A stretch of DNA of 51,150 nucleotides from Lentisphaerae bacterium RIFOXYA12_64_32 (GTDB taxonomy: Bacteria > Verrucomicrobiota > Lentisphaeria > Oligosphaerales > YB12-FULL-65-16): assembly GCA_001803235.1 (NCBI GenBank), contig MHBL01000174.1:1-51150 (forward strand), in the 5' to 3' direction. Shown here piece after piece: positions 1-8,692 of the stretch. Both the position numbers and the translations under genes were made by a program. The notes under the pieces were generated by a model. The model searched no databases. It worked only from the letters and a program-made list of their open reading frames with translations, and had not been told where the DNA came from. The stretch's first letter is position 1. Each line of letters begins with the position of its first letter.

Positions 1-149
1 CACCGCCCGGACGAGCCGGGCGGCGGCGCGGAGTGACACGCGAGTAACATGGGAGTGGCAGGTGGAACGACGGCGTGCTGGCCCATGCGTGAGACCCCCG
101 TGGCCTTGTGCCACGGGTGAATCGGGTTCGCCTGCCAAACGTAGGCGCC

Positions 150-209
150 CCCCCCTCTTCCCTTTCCCCCGTCCGCCGGCGGCGGACGGGGGAAAGGGAA
201 GAGAGGGGG
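150..209. repeat. Long inverted repeat (23-bp perfect stem)
   Basis: Positions 155-177 pair perfectly with 181-203 around a 3-base loop. After a 2-base bulge (AG at 203-204), five more C-G pairs extend the stem to 150-154/205-209. The arms alternate C-runs, T-runs and GTCCGCC. No T-run follows on either side, so an intrinsic terminator is unlikely. It lies in a stretch with no recognisable gene. Confidence 0.85.
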
Positions 210-243
210 CACGGTGCGGCGTAGTAGCCCAAATGAACCCGTT

Positions 244-268
244 CACCTGCCACACAAGGTGGCAGGTG
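244..268. repeat. 10-bp hairpin CACCTGCCAC/GTGGCAGGTG
   Basis: A perfect 10-bp stem with a 5-base loop (ACAAG). The arm sequence GTGGCAGGTG also occurs at about 55-64 and, as a partial inverted copy, near 130. Positions 1-317 otherwise contain no gene I can support; the only open frame there looks like translated repeat. Confidence 0.7.
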
Positions 269-317
269 TCTATGCTCCACCCTTTGCTGACGCATTACCT
301 CCAAAGCGCGGGTGCGG

Positions 318-360
318 TTTGTATCTTGCGTCCAATGTGATAACATAATGGTATAAACGA
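318..360 (+). promoter_or_regulatory. Probable promoter/operator of vapBC
   Basis: An AT-rich island in otherwise GC-rich DNA directly upstream of vapB. It contains a TTGCGT element at 326-331 and -10-like candidates CATAAT (344-349) and TATAAA (352-357). Spacing from TTGCGT to either box is not ideal, so the exact promoter is uncertain. The ATGT...ACAT half-sites flanking this island (about 335-366) could be a VapB operator, as these antitoxins usually repress their own operon. Confidence 0.4.
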
Positions 361-377
361 TTACATGGAGGCAAGGC

Positions 378-626
378 ATGCTACGGACGCAGATTCAACT
401 GACAGAGCAGCAATCGGCCGCGATCAGGCAGGTTGCCAGCCGGCAGCATCTATCCATGGCGGAAGTGATCCGGCAAGGCATCGATTTCTTCCTGCGCTCC
501 TCGGCTACCGCGAGCCGCGCGGAACGGATCGAGCGCGCGCTGGCCGCGGCGGGCCGGTTCCGCTCGGGCGCGCCGGATGGATCCAGCCATCATGACGATC
601 ATCTTGCTGAGGCATACCGGGCATGA
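378..626 (+). CDS. vapB: Ribbon-helix-helix antitoxin, VapB-like
   Basis: An 82-residue protein with an N-terminal ribbon-helix-helix (CopG/Arc) fold: a beta strand at about residues 2-8 (LRTQIQLT), then two helices ending in SMAEVIRQGIDFFL. The C-terminal acidic, His-rich tail (about 60-82) is the expected toxin-binding part. The start is chosen because GGAGG lies 7 bases upstream and because the RHH strand begins immediately. Its last codon overlaps the next start (ATGA), so the pair is translationally coupled to a PIN-domain toxin, the classic type II arrangement. The protein should bind its own promoter DNA and neutralise the toxin. Confidence 0.85.
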   Translation: MLRTQIQLTEQQSAAIRQVASRQHLSMAEVIRQGIDFFLRSSATASRAERIERALAAAGRFRSGAPDGSSHHDDHLAEAYRA

Positions 627-1051
627 GTTGTTTTGTCGACACCTCTGCCGTCTACGCGTTGCTCGATGCCGACGACGTCAACCACCTGCCGGCCAAGGGC
701 GAGTGGCGCGTCCTGCTGGAACGCGACGAGACGCTGGCAACGACGAACTACGTCCTGGTCGAAACCCTCGCGCTTCTCCAACACCGGCTGGGGTTGGTCG
801 CGGTGCGGACGTTCCAGGATGATATCCTGCCCCTTCTGACGGTCGAGTGGGTTGACCCCGCCATGCACAGCGCTGGGACGTCGGCCCTGCTGGCGGCGCA
901 ACGTCGTGGGCTGAGCCTGGTGGACTGTGTGAGCTTCGAATCCATGCGGCGTCTGGGGGTTCGTGACGTGTTCGCGTTCGACACGCACTTCGGCGAGCAG
1001 GGGTTCCTTGTGCGTCCCGCGCCGCCAAGACGCCGCACAGACCGCCGTTGA
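623..1051 (+). CDS. vapC: PIN-domain ribonuclease toxin, VapC-like
   Basis: A 142-residue PIN protein. Acidic catalytic residues are visible in order: Asp in FVDTSAVYALLD near the N-terminus, Glu in NYVLVETLALL, Asp in GLSLVDCVSFE and Asp in FAFDTHF, so the active site looks intact. Family members cleave tRNA or rRNA using Mg2+ or Mn2+. The start overlaps vapB by ATGA. The Arg-rich C-terminal tail (about residues 130-142) extends past the usual PIN end and is probably disordered. No transposon is visible next to it, but the pair lies among intergenic repeats, in keeping with an accessory locus. Confidence 0.88.
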   Translation: MSCFVDTSAVYALLDADDVNHLPAKGEWRVLLERDETLATTNYVLVETLALLQHRLGLVAVRTFQDDILPLLTVEWVDPAMHSAGTSALLAAQRRGLSLVDCVSFESMRRLGVRDVFAFDTHFGEQGFLVRPAPPRRRTDRR

Positions 1052-1363
1052 AACTGCTACCCCGCGCTCCCCGGTTAAGGCACGGTCGGCTTCCACTCGT
1101 AGACGGCCCCGTTGGGCGTCGGGGCATGTGTCTGTGGTCGTGTTCGTCTCGGCTCGTCGACACGCGTAGGTCTGGCGGTGCGGTGCGCCACGGGCTGAAA
1201 CTCGTGGCAGGCTTCCGGTTGAAGTCGGGACTCAGGCGGGAATGCCGGGGGCAACCCCGTCATGTGACCGAGCACCAGGAGTTGATGCGTTTTTTGGGCC
1301 GGCGGGGGGCCGGGACCGGCCTGAGCACTGGCTTCGGCCCGAGGACGGTCCGAGCCACTGCCC
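1052..1363. other. Intergenic repeats between vapC and the GH50-like gene
   Basis: No gene seen. It contains a GCAGGCTTCCGGTTGAAG element (1208-1225), the inverted counterpart of GGCTTCAGCCGGAAGCCTGC at about 3708-3727. At 1296-1360 there is a partial, divergent copy of the multi-branch repeat that recurs at 14.5, 22.1, 39.2 and 41.2 kb. It is recognisable from a GGCCGG-GA-CCGGCC hairpin followed by a TCGGCCCG-AGGA-CGGTCCGA hairpin and GCCACTG. Confidence 0.6.
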
Positions 1364-3547
1364 CTACGGGCGGCTGCGCGTATCGTACATTGCGTACCCG
1401 ACGTTGCGGACGGCTTGGATGGTTTCGGGATATGGCGTGTCGCAGGCGTCGACGAGGCCGATCTGATAGTTCTCGCCGTCGCCACGGCCGGTGGTGGATT
1501 CGTCCATGTACTCGAACCAGTGCGAGCCGACGATGAGCGGATTCCGCAGTGCGCCGGTGACGTAGTCCGTGTACGCTTGGGCGCGCGCCGCCTGGTCGGG
1601 GACGGGGACCAGGCCGGTGTGGAACAGGCCGCGGTCGAGCGCGCCGAAGTGGAACTCGCCGATGATCACGGGTCGGTCCATGTCGCCGGGCAGCCGGAAC
1701 TCCGCCACGCTCTTGCGGTACAGGTTGTAGCTGATGACGTCGCAGTACTTCTCGGACGCGCGCACGGCGCGGTCGTTGACCCAGGCGAAACGGCAGCCGA
1801 GGAAGAGCTGGTTGGGCGCTACTTCCTTGACCGTCTCGCGGCAGATACGGAAGTAGGTTTCCGCGAGCTTCGAGTAAAACGCGCCGAGATCATCCTTCGC
1901 CTTGCCTTTGTCCGGCCCCTGCCGGCACGCCAGCAACGCGTCCCAAGAGGCGTGCGCGGTGCCCCACGCGGCATTGAGCGCCTCGATGGTGTTGAACTTC
2001 GCCTTTAGGTCTTCTACGAACGCCAGTTTCGCCGGTTGATCGGGCGGCGACTGCAGCGCGGCCAGGGCCAGCGAGAACTCGTCGCCCCAGCTCAGTTCGT
2101 TATCGACGAAGTAGCCCAGGCACCACGGGTCGCCGGCGGACTTGCCGGTCTCCGAGGCCAGGCGTTTCCGGAGTGCTTCGGCGAACTTCGGGTCGAACAC
2201 ATCCTTGAACTGCCCCCAGTACCCCTCGCTGCCTTCAATGTTGCGACCGCCGCTGTGAATGGTGCAGACGTACGGCGTGCGCCGCAGCAGGTAGATGTCC
2301 GGGTGCGACCAGTTGGCAATGGTGTTGAGACCCCAACTCCGGAGGCGGAGGTGGATGGTGTCCGCCGCCATTTTCTCCCATCCTTCGCCGTACTTGCGGC
2401 TCAGGTTGGCGGCGCCGAAGTTGAACGTTTCGTACGTCTTGTTCTCGTAGTAGTTGTGCGGCGCCCAGTTGCCTTTGCCGTAGTGCTTGCCGAGCGGCGA
2501 ATCCTTGGGCGGCAGGTTCCGGAACCAGTTCTCGCGGTCGGTGATCGGCGTGGTCGCGTTCCAGAATGAAACGCAGTCGACGCCGTGCGACCAGAACAGG
2601 CGCCCCTCGGGGTCGATCAGCCACCACTTGCCGTTCTGCTTCTCGACGCGGAAGAATCCGGTCGCGGGCAGTTGCGGGCCTGACTGCCAGCCGCCGTACG
2701 GAGTTCGGTTTGCCGGGCCGGGCCGGGCCGTTAGGTCCTTTCCCTCGTCGGCGCGGCGGGTTGCGAAGTCCGCATCCGACAGGGTCTTGCCGGGCCACGT
2801 CGTGTGGATGAATTGGCCGTACTCGTCGATCAAGGGAAAGAACTTGTCCGGGCCGGCGGCAATCCACGGCGGCGTGATGCACTTGCCGGAAGCGCGGACC
2901 TCGCCGAGCTCGAACGCATGGTCCTCCTTCGGCTTGGGAATGAAAACGATGAGCCGGACCACTTGCGACGTGTCCATCGCTATCTTCTCGTCGGGTGCCA
3001 GGCCGTCCGGGAAGCCGCGCATCCCGAACAGCTTCGGCCAGCCCTCGGGCGCGCGCTGCGGCATCGGCACCTCGATGGTCCCCGTCGCGCCGGGTGCGAG
3101 TTCGACGCTGCGCGTGACGCAGTGTTTGCTGCCGTCGCCGGCCGGATCGTCGACCCGGCAGCAGACGGTGACTTGGTTTGGGCCCACATTTCGCACGTCG
3201 ACCTCGACCTGCTTCCACGTGGACAGGTCCCACTGCCCGCCGTCCGGGTGCTTGAACGTGACGCCCGGCCAGTCGGTGGTGTGGCCGGCCGTTACGCGGA
3301 GCACCGTTTCGGCCTGGGTGGCGGTCAGCGACAGTTCCACGCCGTTGTGCTCAAGCCGCGCAATATCCGTCGAGGCCGAGAACGTGAGCAGCGCCATGGA
3401 CGGCGGCGGCGGTTGCGGCATAGGCTCGGGTGGGCGTGCGGGTTGCGCAGGCTGGGCAGGTTGGGCTGCAGGTTTCATGGGTTCGGGGCCTCGGCAGGCG
3501 GTGGCAAGCATGGCGAGCAGGGCGAGTGCCGGCAGAACACGTTGCAT
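1364..3547 (-). CDS. GH50 beta-agarase-like lipoprotein
   Basis: 727 residues. The chosen start gives a lipoprotein signal, MQRVLPALALLAMLATAC, with Cys in the lipobox; the longer open frame upstream has no signal peptide. A Pro/Ala/Gln linker (about 25-50) leads to a beta-rich, carbohydrate-binding-like region (about 55-225) and then a TIM-barrel catalytic region (about 230-727). Two glutamates fit the GH50 pair: E484 in FVDNELSW (acid/base) and E631 in VIIGEFHFG (nucleophile). The C-terminal WFEYMDESTTGRGDGENY and DTPYPE stretches are typical of GH50 agarases. The substrate could be agarose or a related galactan; activity on agar is inferred, not shown. It stands alone, convergent with vapBC. 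Confidence 0.75.
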   Translation of the reverse strand: MQRVLPALALLAMLATACRGPEPMKPAAQPAQPAQPARPPEPMPQPPPPSMALLTFSASTDIARLEHNGVELSLTATQAETVLRVTAGHTTDWPGVTFKHPDGGQWDLSTWKQVEVDVRNVGPNQVTVCCRVDDPAGDGSKHCVTRSVELAPGATGTIEVPMPQRAPEGWPKLFGMRGFPDGLAPDEKIAMDTSQVVRLIVFIPKPKEDHAFELGEVRASGKCITPPWIAAGPDKFFPLIDEYGQFIHTTWPGKTLSDADFATRRADEGKDLTARPGPANRTPYGGWQSGPQLPATGFFRVEKQNGKWWLIDPEGRLFWSHGVDCVSFWNATTPITDRENWFRNLPPKDSPLGKHYGKGNWAPHNYYENKTYETFNFGAANLSRKYGEGWEKMAADTIHLRLRSWGLNTIANWSHPDIYLLRRTPYVCTIHSGGRNIEGSEGYWGQFKDVFDPKFAEALRKRLASETGKSAGDPWCLGYFVDNELSWGDEFSLALAALQSPPDQPAKLAFVEDLKAKFNTIEALNAAWGTAHASWDALLACRQGPDKGKAKDDLGAFYSKLAETYFRICRETVKEVAPNQLFLGCRFAWVNDRAVRASEKYCDVISYNLYRKSVAEFRLPGDMDRPVIIGEFHFGALDRGLFHTGLVPVPDQAARAQAYTDYVTGALRNPLIVGSHWFEYMDESTTGRGDGENYQIGLVDACDTPYPETIQAVRNVGYAMYDTRSRP

Positions 3548-3919
3548 GGGAAAGCCTTTCTGTGGTTGACCTCGGGACGGAAAGTCGAGCCGCCGTCGCC
3601 GTCCCACGCCGCCGCCAAACCCCGGCGCGCTCGCTGAAGACTCGCGCCTGCTTCCGCCTGAAGGGCGGGACTCAGGCACTGGGATTCGACCCTCGTCAGA
3701 GTCCCGGCTTCAGCCGGAAGCCTGCACCCGTGCTTCAGCCGGGTGCGCGGCGCGTTGCTTCCTGCAACAACCGTGGGCCACGTCTACACGCGTGGCACCC
3801 TTCCAGGCGAGTTCGGATCTCGCGGATGCGCGGTAAGGATCCCGCACCACGTCCCCCCGAGACTCCCGGACCGCCTGAAGGCGGGACTACCAACCTCGGT
3901 TGCCCACCTCCCGGTCGCG
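3548..3919. other. Intergenic region with CTTCAG-core hairpin repeats
   Basis: No gene seen. Several short stem-loops share a CTTCAG/CTGAAG core: CCGCCTGAAGGGCGG near 3655, CCCGGCTTCAGCCGG near 3706, TTCAGCCGGGTGC near 3733 and CCGCCTGAAGGCGG near 3870. This is where a fourth Wadjet/Mks subunit (MksG/JetD) would be expected downstream of mksB, and no such reading frame is present. Confidence 0.6.
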
Positions 3920-6682
3920 TCAGGCCTTCTTCGGGTCCTCGGCCGGTTTTTCTTCGATGCGGATCCAGGCGGTCTCATCGATGACCAGCGGGCCCTGGCC
4001 GGAGTTGAGCTTGACGCAGTACTCGGCCGCCGGTTGCGGTTTGACGGAGGCCAGAACCGCCACGAACCCCATGCTCATTCCCTGGTCGATGAGGTTCCTC
4101 TGGTTCTTCGGGTCGATCGAGGCCGCTTCGTCGAGGTAGTAAGGAATGAGTACTTTCCCCGCGTGCGCTTCGTCCATCAACTGCCCCATCATGTGCATGT
4201 TCACCAGGGCCTTGATGGTGATGGTCGTGCCGTGCGACTCGATCCGGTCCAGGTTGCGGTACAGAACCTGCCGCCCTTCGTGCGTAAAGGCGACGAAGCA
4301 GATCTCGAACAGGTGTGTGAGGTTCAGCTTCCGCCCCTGGCTGCTGACCCATTCGTAGAGGAAGCTCGCCGCCTGCGAGGCCTGTTTCTCGTCGGCGAAG
4401 AACCCGAACTGCCGACTCTTGACCAGCTCCTTGATCGCGTCCATGACCCGTTGGTTCGGGTCCAGCCGGAGCTCGAGTTTGGTCAGGTTCGAAATGGTGC
4501 GCTGATTGATGGCGCGGTTGAAGTTCTTCATCTCGTCTTCGAGCCGGTCATAGTTGTCCAGCAATCCCTTCAGGGAGCTGCCGAGTTCGGCGACGGCCGT
4601 CCGGCGCGCGCGCTCGAGCAGTTCTTCCTGCTGCGAGATGCTGCCGACCGCCTCGGCGAGATGCGTGATGGACTCGTCCTCGTTCTCGCGCAGGAAGACG
4701 CCGCCGCCCATGGCCTCGACCAGCTCGAGCTGCCCCTGCACGGCAATGTCCACGTCCTGCTTGTCGCGCCAGTCGAGTTCATAGCTCTCCAGCAGCTTCT
4801 CGATGGCTTGGGGCAGTTCGATGGTCTCCGTGGTCTGGATCAGTTCGTGCTGCTCCAGCGGTTTGATGCGTTCCTGCAGGGCTTGAAGCCGCAGTTTTTC
4901 GCGTTCCCGCTCCGCGTCATTGCCGCGGATTTTGTGCACCTCGTCGTTCAGTTCGCGTTCCTGCGTACGGCACATTTTCAACTGTATTTCGAGCCGCTCC
5001 TGCTCGGTGCGCAGTTCCATCTCCCGCGCCTTCTCGGTGTCGAGCTTGCGGCGTTCGGTGAGGTAACGTTCGAAGCGGTCCCGGAACTGGCGCTTGGCGC
5101 GGATGGTGGCATCGAGCCCTTCCTTGCGGCGCAGCAGTTCGGTCATCGTCTGGGCTGCCTTGAGGTCAGCGCGCAGCGACTCGAGCCGCGCCCCCAGTTG
5201 TTCCATCTGCTTCTCGACAAACTCGGGGTCCTGCAGCTCCTTCTCGTCGAACGAGTCGAGCAGTTTCAGCGGGACGGAAACCGCGTCATCCTTGTAAACG
5301 CCCTGCTTGACGTGACCCAGCAGGCGCCGAATGCGCTTGATCAGAGCGTCCTCGTCACTGACCACGATGCCGCCCTGGCCGCCCAGCGGCAGGTGCAGCA
5401 GTTCGTGGTTGAGCAAGGCGAACACGCTGCGAAGCTCGGTGGCCTTGAAGTGCTTGGTGAGCAATCCCCAGACGTTGTGGTCCCAGCTCCGCGACAGGCG
5501 CTCCAGGCGCTCCTTGCGCCGCTCACTGTCGACAATCTCGCGCTCGATCAGTTCCGGCACGACGCGTTCGCCCGCGCCGATAGCTTTCACCACCTGCTCC
5601 TGCTCGGCAACCAGCCGCTCCACGTCGCTGTCCAGCGAACCCATGTCGTCGATCAGCCCGAACTCGGCCTGCGCCTTGTCCATCCACTGCAGCCAGTCCT
5701 GCAGTTTGCCGCGGTCGGCCGAGACCTGCTTGAGCTGGCGCATGCCCGTCTCGGTGGACTGGCTCAGCGCCTGGCGTTCGGGTTCGACCGCTTTGAGCCG
5801 CTGGCGACTGCGTTCGACGGCCTTTTCGTAGTCTTCGTACCACTCGTCGAGCCGCTTCTGGATCAGCGGGTGCGCGGCCGACAGGCGGATCCGGAAGTCG
5901 CGACGCTTGGCCTGGCGTTCCTTCAGCTTATCGACGTGCGGGCGCATCTTGTGCAGGAGCCGCAGTTCCTCGGCCAGGCGCGCCACCTCGGTATTGACCC
6001 GCTGGTACTCGCTGGCGAAGTCGATGTCGCTGGCCACCAGCCGGATGTCGAAGACGTACAGCAGGAGCTGCTTCAAGTCCTGGCTGTTGACGTTGCGCAT
6101 GTGCAGCAGGTTCTTAAAGATGGTGTTCCAGGCGCTGATGGTTCGTTCCTGGTGGCCGCGCAGCGGGATCATGGTCAGGTCCAGGCGCCGTTCGCCCGGC
6201 ACGCCGAGCAGCATGTTTCGCAGTTCGAGGGGCTGCACCCGGTAGAACGGAATACCGCGCCGGTGGAAGTTCGCGCTCAGGTCATCGAACGTCAGCACGT
6301 TATCGCCGTTGCGGAACAGTTCGCGGTCGAACTGGCCTTTGTAGACGAAGTGCTGCATGGCATGCTGCGCCGCCGGGCCGGACCCCGCGGCGCCGAGGAC
6401 GAACTGGCCTTGTTCCAGGTGGATTTCCACCAGCACATAGCTGCCGGGGCCGGGGAAGTAGAACTTGCGCGTCGTCAACGCGTCGTACTTGCCGAAGTCC
6501 ATGTCGCGCATGTCGGCGAGCAGCAGGAACTGCAACGCGTTCACCGCCGTGGACTTGCCCGCGTTGTTCTCGCCGCAGATGGACAGCGGTCGGTCGACCG
6601 GAAAGACGCTGAAGGCGTACATGCCGCTGTTGATCAGGATCAGCCTGCGAATGCCGTAGATCGGTGTCTGCTCAGTTACCAT
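3920..6682 (-). CDS. mksB: MukB/SMC-like ATPase MksB (JetC-like)
   Basis: 920 residues with split ABC-ATPase ends around a long coiled coil. The Walker A is GENNAGKST (residues 37-45). The middle is rich in Glu/Arg/Leu heptads (about 230-700). Near the C-terminus come the signature-like SHGTTITIKALVNM and a Walker B-like VLIPYYLDEAASID (about 844-857). Length and motif style fit the short MukB class (MksB, Wadjet JetC), which forms a DNA-loop-extruding complex with a kleisin and a winged-helix partner. The start overlaps the mksE end by 11 bases. Complete Wadjet systems also carry a topoisomerase VI-like nuclease, JetD/MksG, which is missing here. A chromosome-organising rather than plasmid-destroying role is therefore possible. 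Confidence 0.85.
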   Translation of the reverse strand: MVTEQTPIYGIRRLILINSGMYAFSVFPVDRPLSICGENNAGKSTAVNALQFLLLADMRDMDFGKYDALTTRKFYFPGPGSYVLVEIHLEQGQFVLGAAGSGPAAQHAMQHFVYKGQFDRELFRNGDNVLTFDDLSANFHRRGIPFYRVQPLELRNMLLGVPGERRLDLTMIPLRGHQERTISAWNTIFKNLLHMRNVNSQDLKQLLLYVFDIRLVASDIDFASEYQRVNTEVARLAEELRLLHKMRPHVDKLKERQAKRRDFRIRLSAAHPLIQKRLDEWYEDYEKAVERSRQRLKAVEPERQALSQSTETGMRQLKQVSADRGKLQDWLQWMDKAQAEFGLIDDMGSLDSDVERLVAEQEQVVKAIGAGERVVPELIEREIVDSERRKERLERLSRSWDHNVWGLLTKHFKATELRSVFALLNHELLHLPLGGQGGIVVSDEDALIKRIRRLLGHVKQGVYKDDAVSVPLKLLDSFDEKELQDPEFVEKQMEQLGARLESLRADLKAAQTMTELLRRKEGLDATIRAKRQFRDRFERYLTERRKLDTEKAREMELRTEQERLEIQLKMCRTQERELNDEVHKIRGNDAEREREKLRLQALQERIKPLEQHELIQTTETIELPQAIEKLLESYELDWRDKQDVDIAVQGQLELVEAMGGGVFLRENEDESITHLAEAVGSISQQEELLERARRTAVAELGSSLKGLLDNYDRLEDEMKNFNRAINQRTISNLTKLELRLDPNQRVMDAIKELVKSRQFGFFADEKQASQAASFLYEWVSSQGRKLNLTHLFEICFVAFTHEGRQVLYRNLDRIESHGTTITIKALVNMHMMGQLMDEAHAGKVLIPYYLDEAASIDPKNQRNLIDQGMSMGFVAVLASVKPQPAAEYCVKLNSGQGPLVIDETAWIRIEEKPAEDPKKA

Positions 6683-7268
6683 CAGGTTCCTCCGCGGTCA
6701 CCGCCCCGCCCGCCGCTTCGGTCTTGGAGTCGTTCTCTTCCGTGACCCGCGCCCGGCCCAGTTCCAGGCAGACATCGAGGAAACGGTTGACGGGGGGGCG
6801 GAACCGCAGTTCATCGCCGTTCACAGTCGCGAATCCGAGGCCCACAAAATTGTTCAGAATGCTCTTCTCGATGGACTCGGGCGAGTCCAGGCCGCCGTCG
6901 CGCAGGATGTCCGCATGCTTGGAGAACAGCCCGGAGGTGATCTGCGTCATGCTGAAGTTGCCGCGCGCGATGCCGGTGTACGGGTCCATGCCTTCGTCGG
7001 CAAGATACTCGATGAGGACGAAGACCAGCAGGGCCATGCGCCGCGTCGTGACGTTCATGGCCACCTGCGGTTCGGGCAGGAAGTAGTAGTAGCCGCGCTG
7101 GTCCGCCTTCAGGGTGTAGCCCAACTCGCGGAACAAGGCCTCATAGTACCCCTCCTTGTCCTGCAGTTCATGGTACAGCCCGAAGTCCTCGTTCGAGAGG
7201 TGGTACCCGGACTGCAGCGTCTGGAAGAGCTCCTTGAGTTTCGGGAGGTCCTCGAGCTCGATCTTCAT
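6672..7268 (-). CDS. mksE: MksE/JetB-like DUF4194 subunit
   Basis: 198 residues. It has the winged-helix pattern of MukE/MksE proteins: an N-terminal helix, the segment YEALFRELGYTLKADQRGYYYFLPEP (residues ~43-68) and a second helical bundle ending with RFRPPVNRFLDVCLELGRARV. These proteins bind the kleisin and DNA. The gene overlaps mksF by 4 bases at its start and mksB at its end, so the three subunits are translationally coupled. The acidic tail (about 180-198) has no clear function. Confidence 0.82.
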   Translation of the reverse strand: MKIELEDLPKLKELFQTLQSGYHLSNEDFGLYHELQDKEGYYEALFRELGYTLKADQRGYYYFLPEPQVAMNVTTRRMALLVFVLIEYLADEGMDPYTGIARGNFSMTQITSGLFSKHADILRDGGLDSPESIEKSILNNFVGLGFATVNGDELRFRPPVNRFLDVCLELGRARVTEENDSKTEAAGGAVTAEEPDGN

Positions 7269-8506
7269 CGCTTTTTCCTCCGCCCACCGATCCGGTCCAC
7301 GCGCAGGGTCGGCGCTTCGATGCGGTGGGTGCGCGTTTCATACCAGTGCCGTCCGTCCGGGACGGTTTCCAGGCCCTTGCCCTGGTCCCGAACCATGAAA
7401 TACAGGTCGAGCAGGTCGTCGAGGTCCACGGTGCGGTCGTAGTTGCCGATCAGCCAGTCGAGGAGGTCCTCTACCGGGAGGTCGTCTCGCAGTTGGCCGA
7501 GGACCCGCTCGGGGTCGATCCGGCGCGGGCTCTGCGCCCGCAGCGACCCGGATGTTATCAGGCGCTGCGGTTTGGGCTTGAACTTGCTGATGTCGGCCAC
7601 GTACGCCTCGATGTGCTCCTCCGCCGACACGGCGTTGGGCGCCACTTTGCGCTGCACCGGGAGCCACTCGGGAATGGGCGCGACAAAGAAGCCGTCGCGG
7701 CGGATGCGCTGCAACGCGATCGTGGCGCCGCGTGCCACGGCGCTGTTGCGCCGTACTTCGCGGACGAGAGGCAGCAGTCGTTCCGCGGTCAGGGTCAGGT
7801 GGATCTTGAGCTGACTCCGCAACTGCACGAGGCGGTAGACCAGCACGTCGAAGATGCGGCGTTCCTTGATCGCACCGGAGAGTTTGGCCAGCTTGCGGGT
7901 GGCGTGGGCCAGTTCGCGCTCAATACGTTCGAACAGCGCCTCGAACGGACCGGACGGCTCGACCATCTCGCGCAGGGGCTCGACATATGATTCCCACGCC
8001 TCGAGTACTTCACCGTACCGCTGCCGGGCCGGGACGTAGGTTCGGCGTGTCTTGGCGCGGAGGACGATCTCGTCCACCGCCGCGGTGTTATTGTGCAGGT
8101 GGCGCAGGATTGTCTTGATGCGGCTGTCCAGCGCCACGGCATGTCGGTGCAGTTTTTCCAGATCTTTTTCTTCGAGCGCCGCGACGATCTGGCGCGTGTG
8201 GCGGTTCAGGTCCTCGAGGTAGACGCGGATCTCGAGGGCCAGCCCGAGCGTGTGCTCCTTCTTCAGGTCTGCGATGATGTCCTGAACGAAGTCGCCCATC
8301 TCGAAGGACGGGCTGTGCGGCAACTGCACGACCACGCCCATGTCGATCAGGCGCTGCATAACGTTCGGCGTCTTACTCATGTCCGCCAGGTCGAAAAGCG
8401 TCTGCGCGCGCAATGGCCCCGTCTGGGTGCGCTCGTAGATCGCCTCGATCAGCGGCCACTCGTCGACGATGAACCGCAAAAAACTACGTGGTTCGATTCT
8501 AGGCAT
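7265..8506 (-). CDS. mksF: Kleisin-type subunit MksF (JetA-like)
   Basis: About 413 residues from the start at 8506. The open frame continues upstream for 65 codons, but that part is unlike the family, whereas MPRIEPRSFLRFIVDEWPLI looks like a genuine N-terminus. An N-terminal winged-helix region is followed by long helices (about 80-250) and a basic C-terminus (GGRRKKR). In MksBEF/Wadjet complexes this subunit bridges the two SMC heads. It is first in the operon and divergent from the DUF5107 gene, with 186 bases between them. The upstream ribosome binding site is weak (GGAAG). Confidence 0.8.
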   Translation of the reverse strand: MPRIEPRSFLRFIVDEWPLIEAIYERTQTGPLRAQTLFDLADMSKTPNVMQRLIDMGVVVQLPHSPSFEMGDFVQDIIADLKKEHTLGLALEIRVYLEDLNRHTRQIVAALEEKDLEKLHRHAVALDSRIKTILRHLHNNTAAVDEIVLRAKTRRTYVPARQRYGEVLEAWESYVEPLREMVEPSGPFEALFERIERELAHATRKLAKLSGAIKERRIFDVLVYRLVQLRSQLKIHLTLTAERLLPLVREVRRNSAVARGATIALQRIRRDGFFVAPIPEWLPVQRKVAPNAVSAEEHIEAYVADISKFKPKPQRLITSGSLRAQSPRRIDPERVLGQLRDDLPVEDLLDWLIGNYDRTVDLDDLLDLYFMVRDQGKGLETVPDGRHWYETRTHRIEAPTLRVDRIGGRRKKR

Positions 8507-8692
8507 GACCGTTCTTCCGCCAATGCGCCGAAAACGCCCCGGAGCGTACGGCGGAATCACAACATAGCACCGCGACGCGGAAATTCTTGCCAGGCCGAAT
8601 TGTGGCACCCAATCACCCACCGGGAGGGAGCGGCTTGATTTTCTGGCCCCTGCGGCGCATGTTGAGGCTGATTCCAAAGGAGGAGACCCCGC

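Noticed and set aside
20..65. Stretch resembling the 16S rRNA segment around GAGTAACAC
   Set aside because: Only about ten bases (ACGCGAGTAACATGGG) look similar; neither side continues as rRNA, and the region has hairpins of unrelated sequence.
3548..3919. Possible hidden jetD/mksG gene
   Set aside because: Only 372 bases with stops in all frames of interest and filled with hairpin repeats; a nuclease subunit needs over 1 kb.
3743..6745. 1000-codon open frame on the plus strand
   Set aside because: It is the exact antisense of mksB. Its composition (QLEVRRQF..., His/Leu/Val-rich) is typical of reversed high-GC coding sequence and no domain is visible.
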